Shown: positions 54,276 to 64,000 of the stretch, piece by piece
Numbering within the stretch: position 1 is the stretch's first letter
Layout of the letters: the number at the start of each line of letters is the position of its first letter
Assembly (NCBI GenBank): GCA_947652115.1
Contig: OX393564.1
Coordinates: 1,462,786-1,526,785 of the forward strand
Reading direction: 5' to 3'
DNA length: 64,000 nucleotides
Source of the DNA: Blastomussa wellsi
Taxonomy: Eukaryota; Cnidaria; Anthozoa; Scleractinia; Plerogyridae
The notes under the pieces: generated by a model
Told to the model about the DNA's origin: nothing
Database searches by the model: none
The model's input: the letters and a program-made list of their open reading frames with translations, nothing else
Made by a program: the position numbers and the translations under genes

Positions 54276-57200
54276 TCACAAGTTAAGTCTTTCCGGTGGT
54301 CGGATTTCACGGCCTGAGCGAGATTTCCTTGGACCCTGTTCCGATTCTACTGAGGCAGGGCTTTGTACATCAATGTTGGGAGGCGTTTGAACTCTGGGTG
54401 TGGTTGTGTTCCCTTGTGGGGTCCTGTTTGACGAGTTGTTTGTTGGGTTGATGGACCCGTTGTTTGGTCTGAGGTGAATCCTGTTTCTTTGGAGTTGCGC
54501 TCCGGTTTCCGTTTCGACAATATATGAACGAGGTATTTCTCCTTGATCTATAACTCGGGCTGGGTTCCATGTTTTTCTCACGGGGTCTTGTAGATAAATG
54601 GCTTGACCCTTGTGTAGTTCAGGAAGTTCTTTGGTGTGCCTGTTGTAATAGCGGCTTTGGGTGTCCTGTTTCGCCTTAAGCCACTCCCTGAATTCTTCTT
54701 GGTCTTTTGCCGGGTAAATCTTTCCTGGGAGTGTAGATTTGAACATTCGACTGTTCAAGAGTTCAGCTGGCGACGCTACAGTTGAGCTTAGTGGCGTTGT
54801 TCGTAGTGCTAGCAGGGCCAGATCTATGTCTTCATTGGCTTCTTTGCATTTGAGAATGGTCTTCTTAACTGTTTGGACTTGCCGTTCGACAAATCCATGG
54901 CCACGTGGATAGTGGGGGGAAGATGTCACAATCTCAAAGCCGTATTGGTCTGCCAGTTGTTTGAACTCTGCGGAAGTAAATTGGGTACCATTATCGCATT
55001 GTAATGTTCTTGGAATTCCATTCTCTGCGAACAGCGTTTTCATCTCCTTAGCAACGGCTCTAGCTGTGAGGTTGTGAAGCTTCCTGACGAACGGGAATTT
55101 GGAATAGTAGTCGACGACTAGAAGAAACCACGACTGTTGAACGTAGAACAGATCTGCGCTCACAATTTGCCATGGTCTTGAGGGGATCTCTGACGATATC
55201 ATAGGTTCTTTCTGCTGGGAGTTGTGGTACTTCTGGCATACACTGCATGAGGTGACCAGGTTTTCGATTTCATTGTAAATGTTTGGCCAATAAACACACG
55301 ATTTGGCTCGCAGCTTGCATTTTTCTATCCCGAGATGTCCTCCATGGATTTGCTGAAGAATGTTGCCTCTCAGGGATTCTGGAACTATCACTCGGCTTCC
55401 AAGAAGCACTAATCCATCTTCTACCGAGATGTCATCTCGCAACGCCCAGTATGGATTTATTGTGGGATCAACTTTCTTCACACTGTCTGGCCAGCCTTGT
55501 GTCACTTGGCGGGATAACAGCTGCAGGGTTTCATCTTTTGCAGTCTCCTCTTTGAACTCTTGCATTTTAGCTGGGGTGATTCTGATTAGGTGATGAACTT
55601 TTACATTCATTTCTGGTACTTCAAATTTATCCATTGGTGAGAGACGTGATAGGGCGTCGGCTGTGACCATTTCTCTTCCAGGGGTGTATTTGATGACGCA
55701 GTCATAAGGCTGTAGACGCAACAGCATTCTTTGAAGGCGTGGAGGTGCTTGCATGAGATTCTTCTTGTGGATTTGCTCTAGGGGGCGATGGTCACTTTTC
55801 ACCACAAATGATCTTCCATAGAGGTAGGAGTGGAATTTTTCACATCCGTAGACTACTGCTAACAGTTCTCGTTCGATGTTGGCATAGCGGGTCTCGGCGG
55901 GTGTCAGTGCTTTTGATGCAAATGCTATCGGTCTGTTGTTCTGGAATAAGGCTGCACCAAGGCCCTTAATTGATGCATCAACGTGGAGAACAACTGGTTC
56001 CTTTCTGTCATAGTACGCCAAGGTGGTTGCAGAACATATCAATGACTTCACTTTTTCAAAGGCTCTCGAGTGTGATGGATTCCATACAAAGTCAACGTTC
56101 TCCTTAAGGAGGTCTCTTAAAGGCGCAGTGTGATCAGCTAACTTTGGGATAAACGAGCTCATATAGGTTGCCATCCCCAAGAAGGTGTGTAGCTCTTTTT
56201 TGTCTTTGGGTGGTTCCAGCTGTTCGATGGCTTTGATTTTGTCTGGGCTGGGCTTAACCCCATCTGGTGTGTAAAGCATGCCAAAGAAGTTGCATTCTTT
56301 TGTCTTGATAACGCACTTTTCGTCATTGAGCTTGATGCCGGCTTTCCTGGTGCGTTCCATGGTTTCATGTAGGTGCAGGTCATGCTCTTTGTCATTCTTT
56401 CCGTATACGGTGATGTCGTCTGCTATGCCGATGGCACCTTGACAATCACGGTATGTTTCATCAATCTTGAATTGGAAGATGTCTTGACTCATGCGTAGGC
56501 CAAATGGCATTCTAAGGAACCGGAATCGGCCCAATGGTGTATTGAAGGTTGTTAAGTACGAGGATTCGTCATCCAGTTTAACATTCCAGTAACCATTGCG
56601 AGCATCAAGCTTGCTGAACAAATTCGCTCCCGTTAAGTTAGGTGTGATTTCCTCCAAGGTGGGGATCGGATGGTGTTCTCTTTTAATGGCTTTGTTCAGG
56701 TCTTTGGGATCGAGGCATAATCGAAGTCGCCCATTTTCTTTCTCTCTGATAACTAATGAGTTCACCCAGTCTGTTGGCTGTGTGACTTTCGCGATTATAC
56801 CTTTGCACTCCATTTCTTCCAGTTCAGCTTTTAATTTCTCCTTTAGTTCAATTGGCACTTTCCGGGGGGCGTGGACCACTGGTGGTACTTCGGGGTCGAG
56901 TGTGATATGGTACACGTAATCTTCAAAACATCCGACGGTGCCATTGAAACATTCAGGGTACATTTCCATCAGTTCCTGCTTGTTTCTTATTGGAGGGCGT
57001 CCTGTTAGTGGTACTTGGCTTTTAATGTACTTCGATTGTTGATCTGGGCCATTGGGGCTGGTGGTTGATCCAGTTTGGGTCGATTGGCTTGTTTTGAGAA
57101 CGCAGTGTAGCGAGACTAGTTTCAGTGCTGTACAGGCTCTTAAGCCGAGAATAGCTGGCCCAGTGGTGTCCGTAACGTAAAACCTGCAACTGACCTTCTT

Positions 57201-58349
57201 GTCTTTGTAGTTACAGGGTATATCAATGGTGCCAAGCTGCTTGATTATGGAGCCCCCGTATGCTGAAAGGATGGTTTCGTTCTTTTCCAGGGCTTCGGGT
57301 TTAGGGTTACCCTTGGCGTCAAACTTCTCTGGAGCAATTATGCGAAGCAATCTGACGGGTAATACGTTGCTTTGTGCTCCTGTGTCTACCTTGCATTGGA
57401 GGTTAATTTTTCGCTTTCTTTCAGGCTGACATATCTCAAGTGTTGCGAAGGCTTCATCGCGCGTGTCGTCGGAAACACCTTCCATGGCATTTATTTCAAT
57501 GGTACTGATTGTAAGAATTTCATCATCATTGTCATGGGATTCATCTTCGATAGCGTGGATGGATTTCTTGAAGGTCGGCTTGGTTTCTTGAGTGTCTTGT
57601 TTTCGTTTGCTGGATCTGCAAACAGATTTCCAATGATTAGCTTTTCCACATTTTAAGCATGTTGTGCCGTAGGCTGGACATTTATTTCGCGGATGTTTCG
57701 GGTGTTGTTTGCCACAGTTGTTACAGAATTCCCTTTGTTGTGATTCTCTCTGAATCGCGTAGATGCTCTTGTCTTCTTCAGACGTTTTAGTGTGTTCAAC
57801 CAGCGTTTTCATGTGTTTGCTTGTGGCCTCGTGGCTGCGTGCTATATCGATTGCGGCTGCGAGGGTTAGCGTTTTGTCTCGGCTTATGAGAGCTTTTTGA
57901 ACGTCGGGGTTTCTTGATCCATAGATGAGCTGGTCTAGCACTCTGTCTTCGACTTCGATGGTATCTCGAAATTGACATCTTGCTGCTAGGTTTTTGATTC
58001 TTGAGATGAAATCATCGACGGGCTCGCTCGATTGTTGTCGCATTTCTTGTAGTTTGTATCTGTGAATTCGATGGCTTGTTTTCGGTTCCAATTGATTCTC
58101 GAACTTCGCGAAGATGATTTCGGGTTTTTTCTTGTTTTCTTGTTTCGCAAAAGTCCAGCTGTTGTACATATCCAGCCCTTTTTCTCCTGACCAGAGTAGA
58201 ATGTAGCTCACTTTCTCTTCGTCGTCGGCGTCTTTGAGCATGCTTGTAAACATGAGCTGACATTTCTGTTTGAATCGTCCAAACGCAGATATTACGTCCG
58301 GAGCGTCCCAGTTCATTTGAGGTGAGGCGAAGGACGTAGCTGCTGCCAT
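54276..58349 (-). CDS. Gypsy gag-pol polyprotein (right copy)
   Basis: 1357 residues, identical to the product of 8976-13049; zinc knuckle, DTGA protease, RT with IADD, RNase H and DDE integrase all intact. Confidence 0.95.
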   Translation of the reverse strand: MAAATSFASPQMNWDAPDVISAFGRFKQKCQLMFTSMLKDADDEEKVSYILLWSGEKGLDMYNSWTFAKQENKKKPEIIFAKFENQLEPKTSHRIHRYKLQEMRQQSSEPVDDFISRIKNLAARCQFRDTIEVEDRVLDQLIYGSRNPDVQKALISRDKTLTLAAAIDIARSHEATSKHMKTLVEHTKTSEEDKSIYAIQRESQQREFCNNCGKQHPKHPRNKCPAYGTTCLKCGKANHWKSVCRSSKRKQDTQETKPTFKKSIHAIEDESHDNDDEILTISTIEINAMEGVSDDTRDEAFATLEICQPERKRKINLQCKVDTGAQSNVLPVRLLRIIAPEKFDAKGNPKPEALEKNETILSAYGGSIIKQLGTIDIPCNYKDKKVSCRFYVTDTTGPAILGLRACTALKLVSLHCVLKTSQSTQTGSTTSPNGPDQQSKYIKSQVPLTGRPPIRNKQELMEMYPECFNGTVGCFEDYVYHITLDPEVPPVVHAPRKVPIELKEKLKAELEEMECKGIIAKVTQPTDWVNSLVIREKENGRLRLCLDPKDLNKAIKREHHPIPTLEEITPNLTGANLFSKLDARNGYWNVKLDDESSYLTTFNTPLGRFRFLRMPFGLRMSQDIFQFKIDETYRDCQGAIGIADDITVYGKNDKEHDLHLHETMERTRKAGIKLNDEKCVIKTKECNFFGMLYTPDGVKPSPDKIKAIEQLEPPKDKKELHTFLGMATYMSSFIPKLADHTAPLRDLLKENVDFVWNPSHSRAFEKVKSLICSATTLAYYDRKEPVVLHVDASIKGLGAALFQNNRPIAFASKALTPAETRYANIERELLAVVYGCEKFHSYLYGRSFVVKSDHRPLEQIHKKNLMQAPPRLQRMLLRLQPYDCVIKYTPGREMVTADALSRLSPMDKFEVPEMNVKVHHLIRITPAKMQEFKEETAKDETLQLLSRQVTQGWPDSVKKVDPTINPYWALRDDISVEDGLVLLGSRVIVPESLRGNILQQIHGGHLGIEKCKLRAKSCVYWPNIYNEIENLVTSCSVCQKYHNSQQKEPMISSEIPSRPWQIVSADLFYVQQSWFLLVVDYYSKFPFVRKLHNLTARAVAKEMKTLFAENGIPRTLQCDNGTQFTSAEFKQLADQYGFEIVTSSPHYPRGHGFVERQVQTVKKTILKCKEANEDIDLALLALRTTPLSSTVASPAELLNSRMFKSTLPGKIYPAKDQEEFREWLKAKQDTQSRYYNRHTKELPELHKGQAIYLQDPVRKTWNPARVIDQGEIPRSYIVETETGAQLQRNRIHLRPNNGSINPTNNSSNRTPQGNTTTPRVQTPPNIDVQSPASVESEQGPRKSRSGREIRPPERLNL

Positions 58350-58364
58350 ATTTCGCTGCCACCA

Positions 58365-58547
58365 TGTAATAAAGAGTCGGATTCAATCTTGTTTATCTTT
58401 AATCCTTGCTTGCTTTACAACGATGTCTGTACGAACCGTTGTCCATGTGCGAAGTGCTAAGTGCCAAGTGCCGATGTGCATATTAAGTGCAGGTGAATAA
58501 TTTACATATTAGTGCCAGTCCTTTGGGGTCTATTGCGATATGTAACA
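58365..58547 (-). repeat. 5' LTR of Gypsy element (right copy)
   Basis: 183 bp; the primer-binding site TGGTGGCAGCGA abuts it on the coding strand at 58364. Confidence 0.93.
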
Positions 58548-58552
58548 AGTGC

Positions 58553-60484
58553 TACAGTATTTCAGTCTTGCTGCGCTTGTTGCTTGTGCAGCCCGAAAGA
58601 CCATAGAGTCTTTTTCGAGGAGTCAAGAGGCTACAACGTGTTGTCATGACGACAGGTTTGGCTGCCGAGAATGCTGTGTTATGAGCATTATGCAGTAACA
58701 TTGAAAGAACTTTATGACAGTCAGTTGGGAGAATTTATACTTCGAGTCAGCAAAAGTCGGTAATATCATTTATGTAGTTGTTGTCATGAATGCATTGTAC
58801 GTTACTAGGTGTCTCGTGAAAAATAACCTTCACCAACGAGAACTCCTTATTCACGTTGACTGGATTACCTCTTTATGCACTATCCCGGCATCAATGAACT
58901 CAGGACGCATTTCCCACATCTCGATACATTGCAACGGTATAATTGAATATTGAATTTAATCTTTTTGCGGACCTACAAATCCTTAATTTTAACTACTGCA
59001 AAGGCTACTTTCTCGTGGAAGACCAAATACAAGTCGCTCATATAACTTGGTCTATAAAACGAGGAAAGAGTAATATCCGGCTAAATTCCTCCAGGGATTG
59101 TCGATTTCAGGGCGGATAAACAAACAACAAAGCTTTACACAATTACTCTTCAATATTTACTTTCACGGCGCAGAATATTCTAAGTTATTGTTTTCAGCAG
59201 CAAAATTGGCAATTTTCTAATTTAAGTATTCTTTTAATGCAATGTCAGCTGCACATAATGCATTGCAACTAGCACAGGAACGGACAATTTACGCGTAAAC
59301 GCGCCAACGTACAAATGTCTAAATATTAAACGGTGTGAATATTATTCAGTACGCATTTTTACTTCTTTGTGCATATTGAAACTTTGCATACCAATTAGAC
59401 TGGCCGCAAATGAAGCGGTAACTGGTTATTAGTCTTTCCTAATAATTATTGATGAGAGAAAGACGCGAAACACACGTTCTACTAACTCTAACATTTGTGC
59501 TTGGAGCTGTTTTTGTTTTGAGACCTTGGGATGGGTAAGTTTTCGAAATACAATTATTTGTGTGCTAACTCAATCCACAGCGCTATAATGCATTTTATTT
59601 TTTTTAATTCTCTTCTTTCGGCTTCTGAGTTAAGAAAACGGATAAACTGATTACCCGTTGCAATATTTTACCGATCGAGGTTTGAATATGTAAGTTACAA
59701 TTATGATTATATGATATTCTATGAAAATGGAAGCTCATTTTGAACCAACTATTCGGTAGATTAACCTGACTGTTAAGCAATGCCGAGGTGACATTATTTT
59801 CAGTAAAGCATCCAAAATGAGCGATATCTGACATTTTATACATTGTTCTTTAGAGCACGTTGCTTGTTCGGTCCAAAAATTGTTGAATGCGTTTTTCGTC
59901 GCAGCAGAATTTTCACTGGCTTACAAACTCCAAACAAGATTCCAGTTTATCTGAACCTAAATTATATTCGTTCGCATTTTCAAGTACCTACATTGCCTTG
60001 AGTGCTTCAGTGAGATTAGTTATCTACGTCGATCTAAAATAATTTTTCCTACATAACATTATTTAACATGTTTTAACTTTAGCTCACGGCACACACAATT
60101 TTATCAACACATAATTAAACAGATTCTAAATATTCACGCAAAGTGTTATTTGTACAAAATGAATCAACGAATAATTATGCAAATGTTGGACAGACTCGTT
60201 CCCAGGGTAATGCACTCAAGACTTGCAAAAACGTGCTTACCAATGTGTAAAATGCATAATAATAAAAACAGCAATTATTGTATTAATGAAACTCTCCCCT
60301 AAAACGAGCACAGACAAGAAATGTTAGATCCTCACGAAACATGTAAATAATATCCGCCCTCGCATCTCGCCATCTTTGCCCAGCTGTCTTGAGGCAAGGA
60401 TCTGACTTCCGTACTGGCTTGACTTGTTCTGGTAATTACCGTATAGTCTCTAGATTTTAACTTAATTGAAACTTGCTTTTGCAG
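58553..60484. other. Intergenic/5' region of PAQR (+), right copy
   Basis: Identical to the left copy up to 60019, diverged after. The segment ends in the acceptor-like TTGCTTTTGCAG at 60484. No gene recognised. Confidence 0.5.
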
Positions 60485-60498
60485 ACATTAGCCCAGGA

Positions 60499-61593
60499 AT
60501 GGTAAACAGAAAACGCAGCAACGGCCTGAACACCACCACCACTACCACCACCATCAACCACAACGAAGTGAAAGAGTGTACCACAAATAATGAGAAGGTT
60601 CTTTTTGGAGAAGGGGAGATGCCAATAGGCCTTCGAGAGCCCTTCATCAAGACAGGCTATAGAAGAGCTTACAGTACACCCTGGCAGTGCTTCAAGAGTC
60701 TTTTCTACATCAACAATGAGAGCTTTAACGTCTGGAGTCATATTTTAGCAACATGTTACTTTTTGGTACGCTACGGAATGGCCACCATAAGTCAGTCCAA
60801 CTCGATTCTAGATCCTTTCAATTTGCCTCTCTTTGCCTCTGCTTTTGGAACTTTGATTCTTTACTCTACAAGCTCCGTTGCACATATTTTCAATTCTATG
60901 TCTGAGCGAGGATACAAAATCTGTTTCTTCTTTGATTACGCAGCCGTCAGTTTGTACACCTTTACCTCAAGTCAGGCCATGTTTTTCTACGCTGGGCCTG
61001 TTAACACTCACTGGGCTATCTTTGAGTCGCCCTCTTTGTACCTGTTTTTATCGGCAATGTTTTCTTTTCTCGTGACATATGGCTGTTGTAAGACTGATGC
61101 TGCAGTTAACAAGTTCAGCACGCTTCTCCGTGCCTTGCCAGTGCTTATTGCCTGGGTGTTCAGCACTTTACCATTCACAGTTGGCGTGACGAAATGTAGT
61201 TGTCACGCAACTGGTTCATTGTGCAGGGCTTTCTCTGCTTGTAGTAGTGTATCAGCTGGTTATTATTTCTGTCATGTATTTTGCACCTTTTTAGCGGGAT
61301 TCATGTACAGCAGTAGGCTACCTGAGAGGCTTATCCCGGGAAGGTTTGATCTGATTGGAAACAGCCACCACTTCCTGCACATCTGCGTTGCCATGGCGAC
61401 AGAATATGCCTTCAAAATCATTGAACTCGCTATCAACCATAGAAAGAGCGCGAACATGTTGGAGGAAACGACGGCCTATGTGACACTTGCCAATACCATG
61501 GGCGCGGCCATATTGGTGATGTTTATTAATGCTGGAATTGCATTCTTGTTTGCCAGGACCATTAAGGTCAAGGAGAGTGTTCAAAGAGAGTAA
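60499..61593 (+). CDS. PAQR family receptor, second paralogue (right copy)
   Basis: 364 residues from the ATG at 60499. Compared with 15200-16294 I count seven base changes in 1095 bp, three amino-acid changes (Lys to Ile before the GLREPF segment, Arg to Cys in YYFRH, Ile to Leu near the C-terminal helix). The metal-site residues SSVAH, FDYAA and SHHFLH are unchanged. Coding divergence (~0.6%) is well below that of the flanking DNA (~3%), consistent with constraint on both sequences. Confidence 0.9.
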   Translation: MVNRKRSNGLNTTTTTTTINHNEVKECTTNNEKVLFGEGEMPIGLREPFIKTGYRRAYSTPWQCFKSLFYINNESFNVWSHILATCYFLVRYGMATISQSNSILDPFNLPLFASAFGTLILYSTSSVAHIFNSMSERGYKICFFFDYAAVSLYTFTSSQAMFFYAGPVNTHWAIFESPSLYLFLSAMFSFLVTYGCCKTDAAVNKFSTLLRALPVLIAWVFSTLPFTVGVTKCSCHATGSLCRAFSACSSVSAGYYFCHVFCTFLAGFMYSSRLPERLIPGRFDLIGNSHHFLHICVAMATEYAFKIIELAINHRKSANMLEETTAYVTLANTMGAAILVMFINAGIAFLFARTIKVKESVQRE

Positions 61594-63165
61594 ACCTAGT
61601 TGTACACAAACGAGCCGTTTCACGAGACTCAAGAAAAACTCAGAACAATTGTTCACTGGAGGGCATTTAGAAGGATAGTAAATGATAAATTAACGTGATC
61701 GTTAAAATTTGATGCTAAAATAGACCATATTCACGATAGCCGCCATGATGGTTTTCATATTGTAATTCAAATTAGAAACGTTTTCTGCCAGGGGGCAAAC
61801 ATTGAAACGATGCCGTCTCTCGAAAAATCGGACGGTCTAAATAGTGAACTATCTGCGGTAAAGCCACATTTGGGAGCCAACTTATGGAATAACGATTTCA
61901 TTACAAGGTTAGTTCGAAATAGTTACTCGATACCTTGACTTGTTAACTACGTAAGCCGTTTTCTTTTTTATAAAAGCGTCAAAATTGCGTTAAACTTAGA
62001 ATATTTAAAGCACAAAACAGAAACCAGAGGATTGCTATTAAAAACTATCAGACGTGATAAGAAACCAGCTGAAATTTGTCGTTTTTGACCCAGTGTTTAT
62101 GAGGCAAGGGTATTTTTCACTATTTTCGATGAACCTCTTTTTTGCTGATATTACACAAAGTTTAATGAATTTTAAAAAGTGGTACTGTGATCAAATTTTT
62201 GCACTTTTATTTTCCTTTCCATATTTTAATATTTTTGTTTCTCAGAGCTAACCAAATTTGTTACCAGGCTAGGAGTACTTTGTACAAATTGAATTCTAAA
62301 GAATATTTATCTTTGGACTAATATATATAACACGTCAATTGGTGTAAACACGTTTTTGGGGTGCTGAATTTTTGAAGTTATGCTCGTTTTACCTCTGTAC
62401 TTGTATTTGTTTATAATGCAGAGCAAAAGACCGCCTGTGCGAAGGGCAATCAAGGTAATCTTCGTTAACCCTAAGAGGACCGGAGGTTCTGCATTTTACT
62501 GCATTTTTCACATGTTGGATGCGATTTTGATGTGCCCTGGTGCTAAATCGGCCTGAAATCAGCCGAAAAGCAGTTTTCTACACTGAAACTAGAGTGCTAA
62601 AATGTACAAAATTGTTCTTTGATGCATGCACACAAGCGAAAATTTGGACTTGTTTTGTTTTTCTCTCTGATTTTTTTCTTGCTCGTTTTTCTTTCCTTTT
62701 TCTCGGCCTTTCTTTTCTCTCTACCTTCTACTCTCCACAGCCTGTCTAGCTGCTGGAAAAGTTTCGATCTAGATCCATTGGTAAATCCTCAAACGTAGAC
62801 CCAGATCATAATGGCCTTGTACGTTAGGCACCAATTTTGCACCAAAACCGATCAGGGTTTTTCGTATAAGCTCTGTCAGAATGATTTCGATACTCGTAGT
62901 GGACAGTCGTGTGGAAGGATCTGTCCCAGTTGCATCAGATTCTTATCACAAAAATCCGCTGGCATGCAAACGCATGACGTCACAAGCGGTACAACGAGTA
63001 CATATGCGTACTGTTCACTACGAGTATAAGAAGAACAAACACACTTGTTTTTCTCATGTTGTTTTCACTAGGCATCACCGCGACTAGTCTAGCTCTCAGA
63101 GCGAAAGCGAGAGTGAGGCGCCAAACCGGAAATGAGAAGCGAACGACTTTGAGAAAGTCTACACC
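61594..63165. other. Non-coding PAQR 3' flank (right copy)
   Basis: Homologous to 16295-17884 with many indels. Nothing coding recognised. Confidence 0.5.
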
Positions 63166-63268
63166 GCGACATAAGGCGACATAAACATAAACATTAAAAA
63201 GCACAAGAAGAACGGACAGTGTCCGTGAACCTTCTTGTGCTTATGCTTATGTCGTAATGCTTATGCGC
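63166..63268. repeat. Inverted-repeat/hairpin element (right copy)
   Basis: Counterpart of 17885-17987. Here the arms GCACAAGAAG and CTTCTTGTGC pair perfectly around the ACGGACAGTGTCCGT palindrome. Confidence 0.6.
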
Positions 63269-63620
63269 TATTAAGGTTTAAGGCAAAGAATTTACAAAGT
63301 ATTGAAATTATTGTTGTAAAGTGTTCTTTTCTTCAGCATGAATCAGCGTTTTCTCGCCTTTTGAAGTCTGCCGTTCTCCTATATCAGGAGAGCTTCAACT
63401 TTCACGAGGAAAAGTTTGAGATACGGTCAATTCATAGAGAATTTTCTTTGAGCCCTTCATGGGCGATAAACAGCTAGTATACATTAAACCTTCAAAACAG
63501 TTCGGAGTCCCTAGAAAGTGATCCGAACTTGACAGCTAATGAGATGGGCAGCGTTGCTAAGATACAATACATCAATAGGTCCAATAGTCAATGAGAAGTT
63601 AAAGTTAGCTGAGATCTGCC

Positions 63621-63700
63621 AAAATTAACTGATAGCTGAGAAATGGCTCAAATTTTAGCTGATAGCTGAGAAATGGGATACATTTTAACTGATAACTGAG
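63621..63700. repeat. ~30-bp tandem repeat, three units
   Basis: Three imperfect units around AACTGATAGCTGAGAAATGG; the left copy (18351-18400) has two. A simple copy-number difference between the duplicated segments. Confidence 0.65.
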
Positions 63701-64000
63701 AATCCAGCACCGCTATCTGTTCTTTCCTTCAAATTCAGTACTCTCAGAGTCAGTTTTGTTTATATCAAGCTGTTCATGATCTGTCATCCGTGACAAGGAC
63801 TCAATATCAATCATCTAGAGCAGCGGTCTGTTTCCATCAGCGGATTTTGCCAAACGACTGGACTAAAGTCGAATAAGAAAGCGTTTATACCCCAGAACCA
63901 GCGCGAACTATCAACTAGTAGGCTCATCTACTTGGACAGATCCGTTGGTAGGTTCTTCCATTTTGGTAAGCCCTTCCATTTTGGCCGGAAACTCTCGATT

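Larger units (their letters stand above)
53916..58547 (-). mobile_element. Complete Ty3/Gypsy element (right copy)
   Basis: LTRs at 53916-54098 and 58365-58547, target duplication AGTGC at 53911-53915 and 58548-58552. Same insertion point and sequence as 8616-13247, hence copied with the segment rather than inserted twice. Confidence 0.95.
45301..64000 (+). repeat. Right copy of segmental duplication
   Basis: Same order and orientation as the left copy: EF-hand exons, MITE cluster, PAQR (-), Gypsy (-), PAQR (+), then repeat-rich flank. It is still homologous to the left copy at the last base of the window (64000 pairs with 18700), so the duplicated unit continues beyond the window. Sequence before 45301 (43031-45300) holds the first two inferred exons of the EF-hand gene; the matching left-hand sequence is outside the window. 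Confidence 0.95.

Overview
The window is animal nuclear DNA: spliced genes with GT-AG introns, AT-rich spacers, many short inverted-repeat transposons (MITEs), tRNA-derived SINEs, a Ty3/Gypsy retrotransposon and a Helitron of the OTU/RPA-carrying (Helentron-like) kind. The gene set (VAP-1-like copper amine oxidases, membrane progestin receptor-like PAQR proteins, an EF-hand protein) and the style of the dispersed repeats, recalled from memory rather than searched, fit an anthozoan cnidarian such as a stony coral or sea anemone. The species is not determined.

Layout. Positions 1-18700 and 45301-64000 are two copies of one segment in direct orientation, 45.3 kb apart. Each copy carries, in order: the 3' exons of an EF-hand gene (+), a cluster of small DNA elements including an 80-bp perfect palindrome, a single-exon PAQR gene (-), a complete Gypsy element (-) with identical LTRs and a 5-bp target duplication, and a second PAQR gene (+). 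The copies look identical by eye for the first 14719 bp, then drop abruptly to about 3% difference in non-coding DNA. Both copies run off the window, so this is either a 45-kb tandem duplication partly homogenised by conversion or an assembly duplication.

Between the copies lie two paralogous copper amine oxidase genes (19841-22817 and 37419-40148, +), each with one large exon holding the membrane anchor and most of the catalytic domain, plus a short terminal exon holding the third copper ligand. They flank a Helitron (about 26.9-33.8 kb, -) coding for an OTU-Rep-helicase protein and an intron-containing RPA-like protein. A 568-bp exact copy of the end of the second oxidase gene, with its splice acceptor and 3' UTR, sits at 43333-43900 inside what I reconstruct as intron 1 of the right-hand EF-hand gene. 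Its phase would allow an in-frame chimeric transcript.

Functionally the host genes are cell-surface or signalling proteins: two type II membrane amine oxidases that differ at the active-site gate residue, two seven-helix PAQR receptors and a calcium-binding EF-hand protein. There is no operon logic. The arrangement reflects local duplication plus transposon insertion. The spacers hold mostly recognisable repeat debris, and no CRISPR array, rRNA or clearly functional tRNA was seen.
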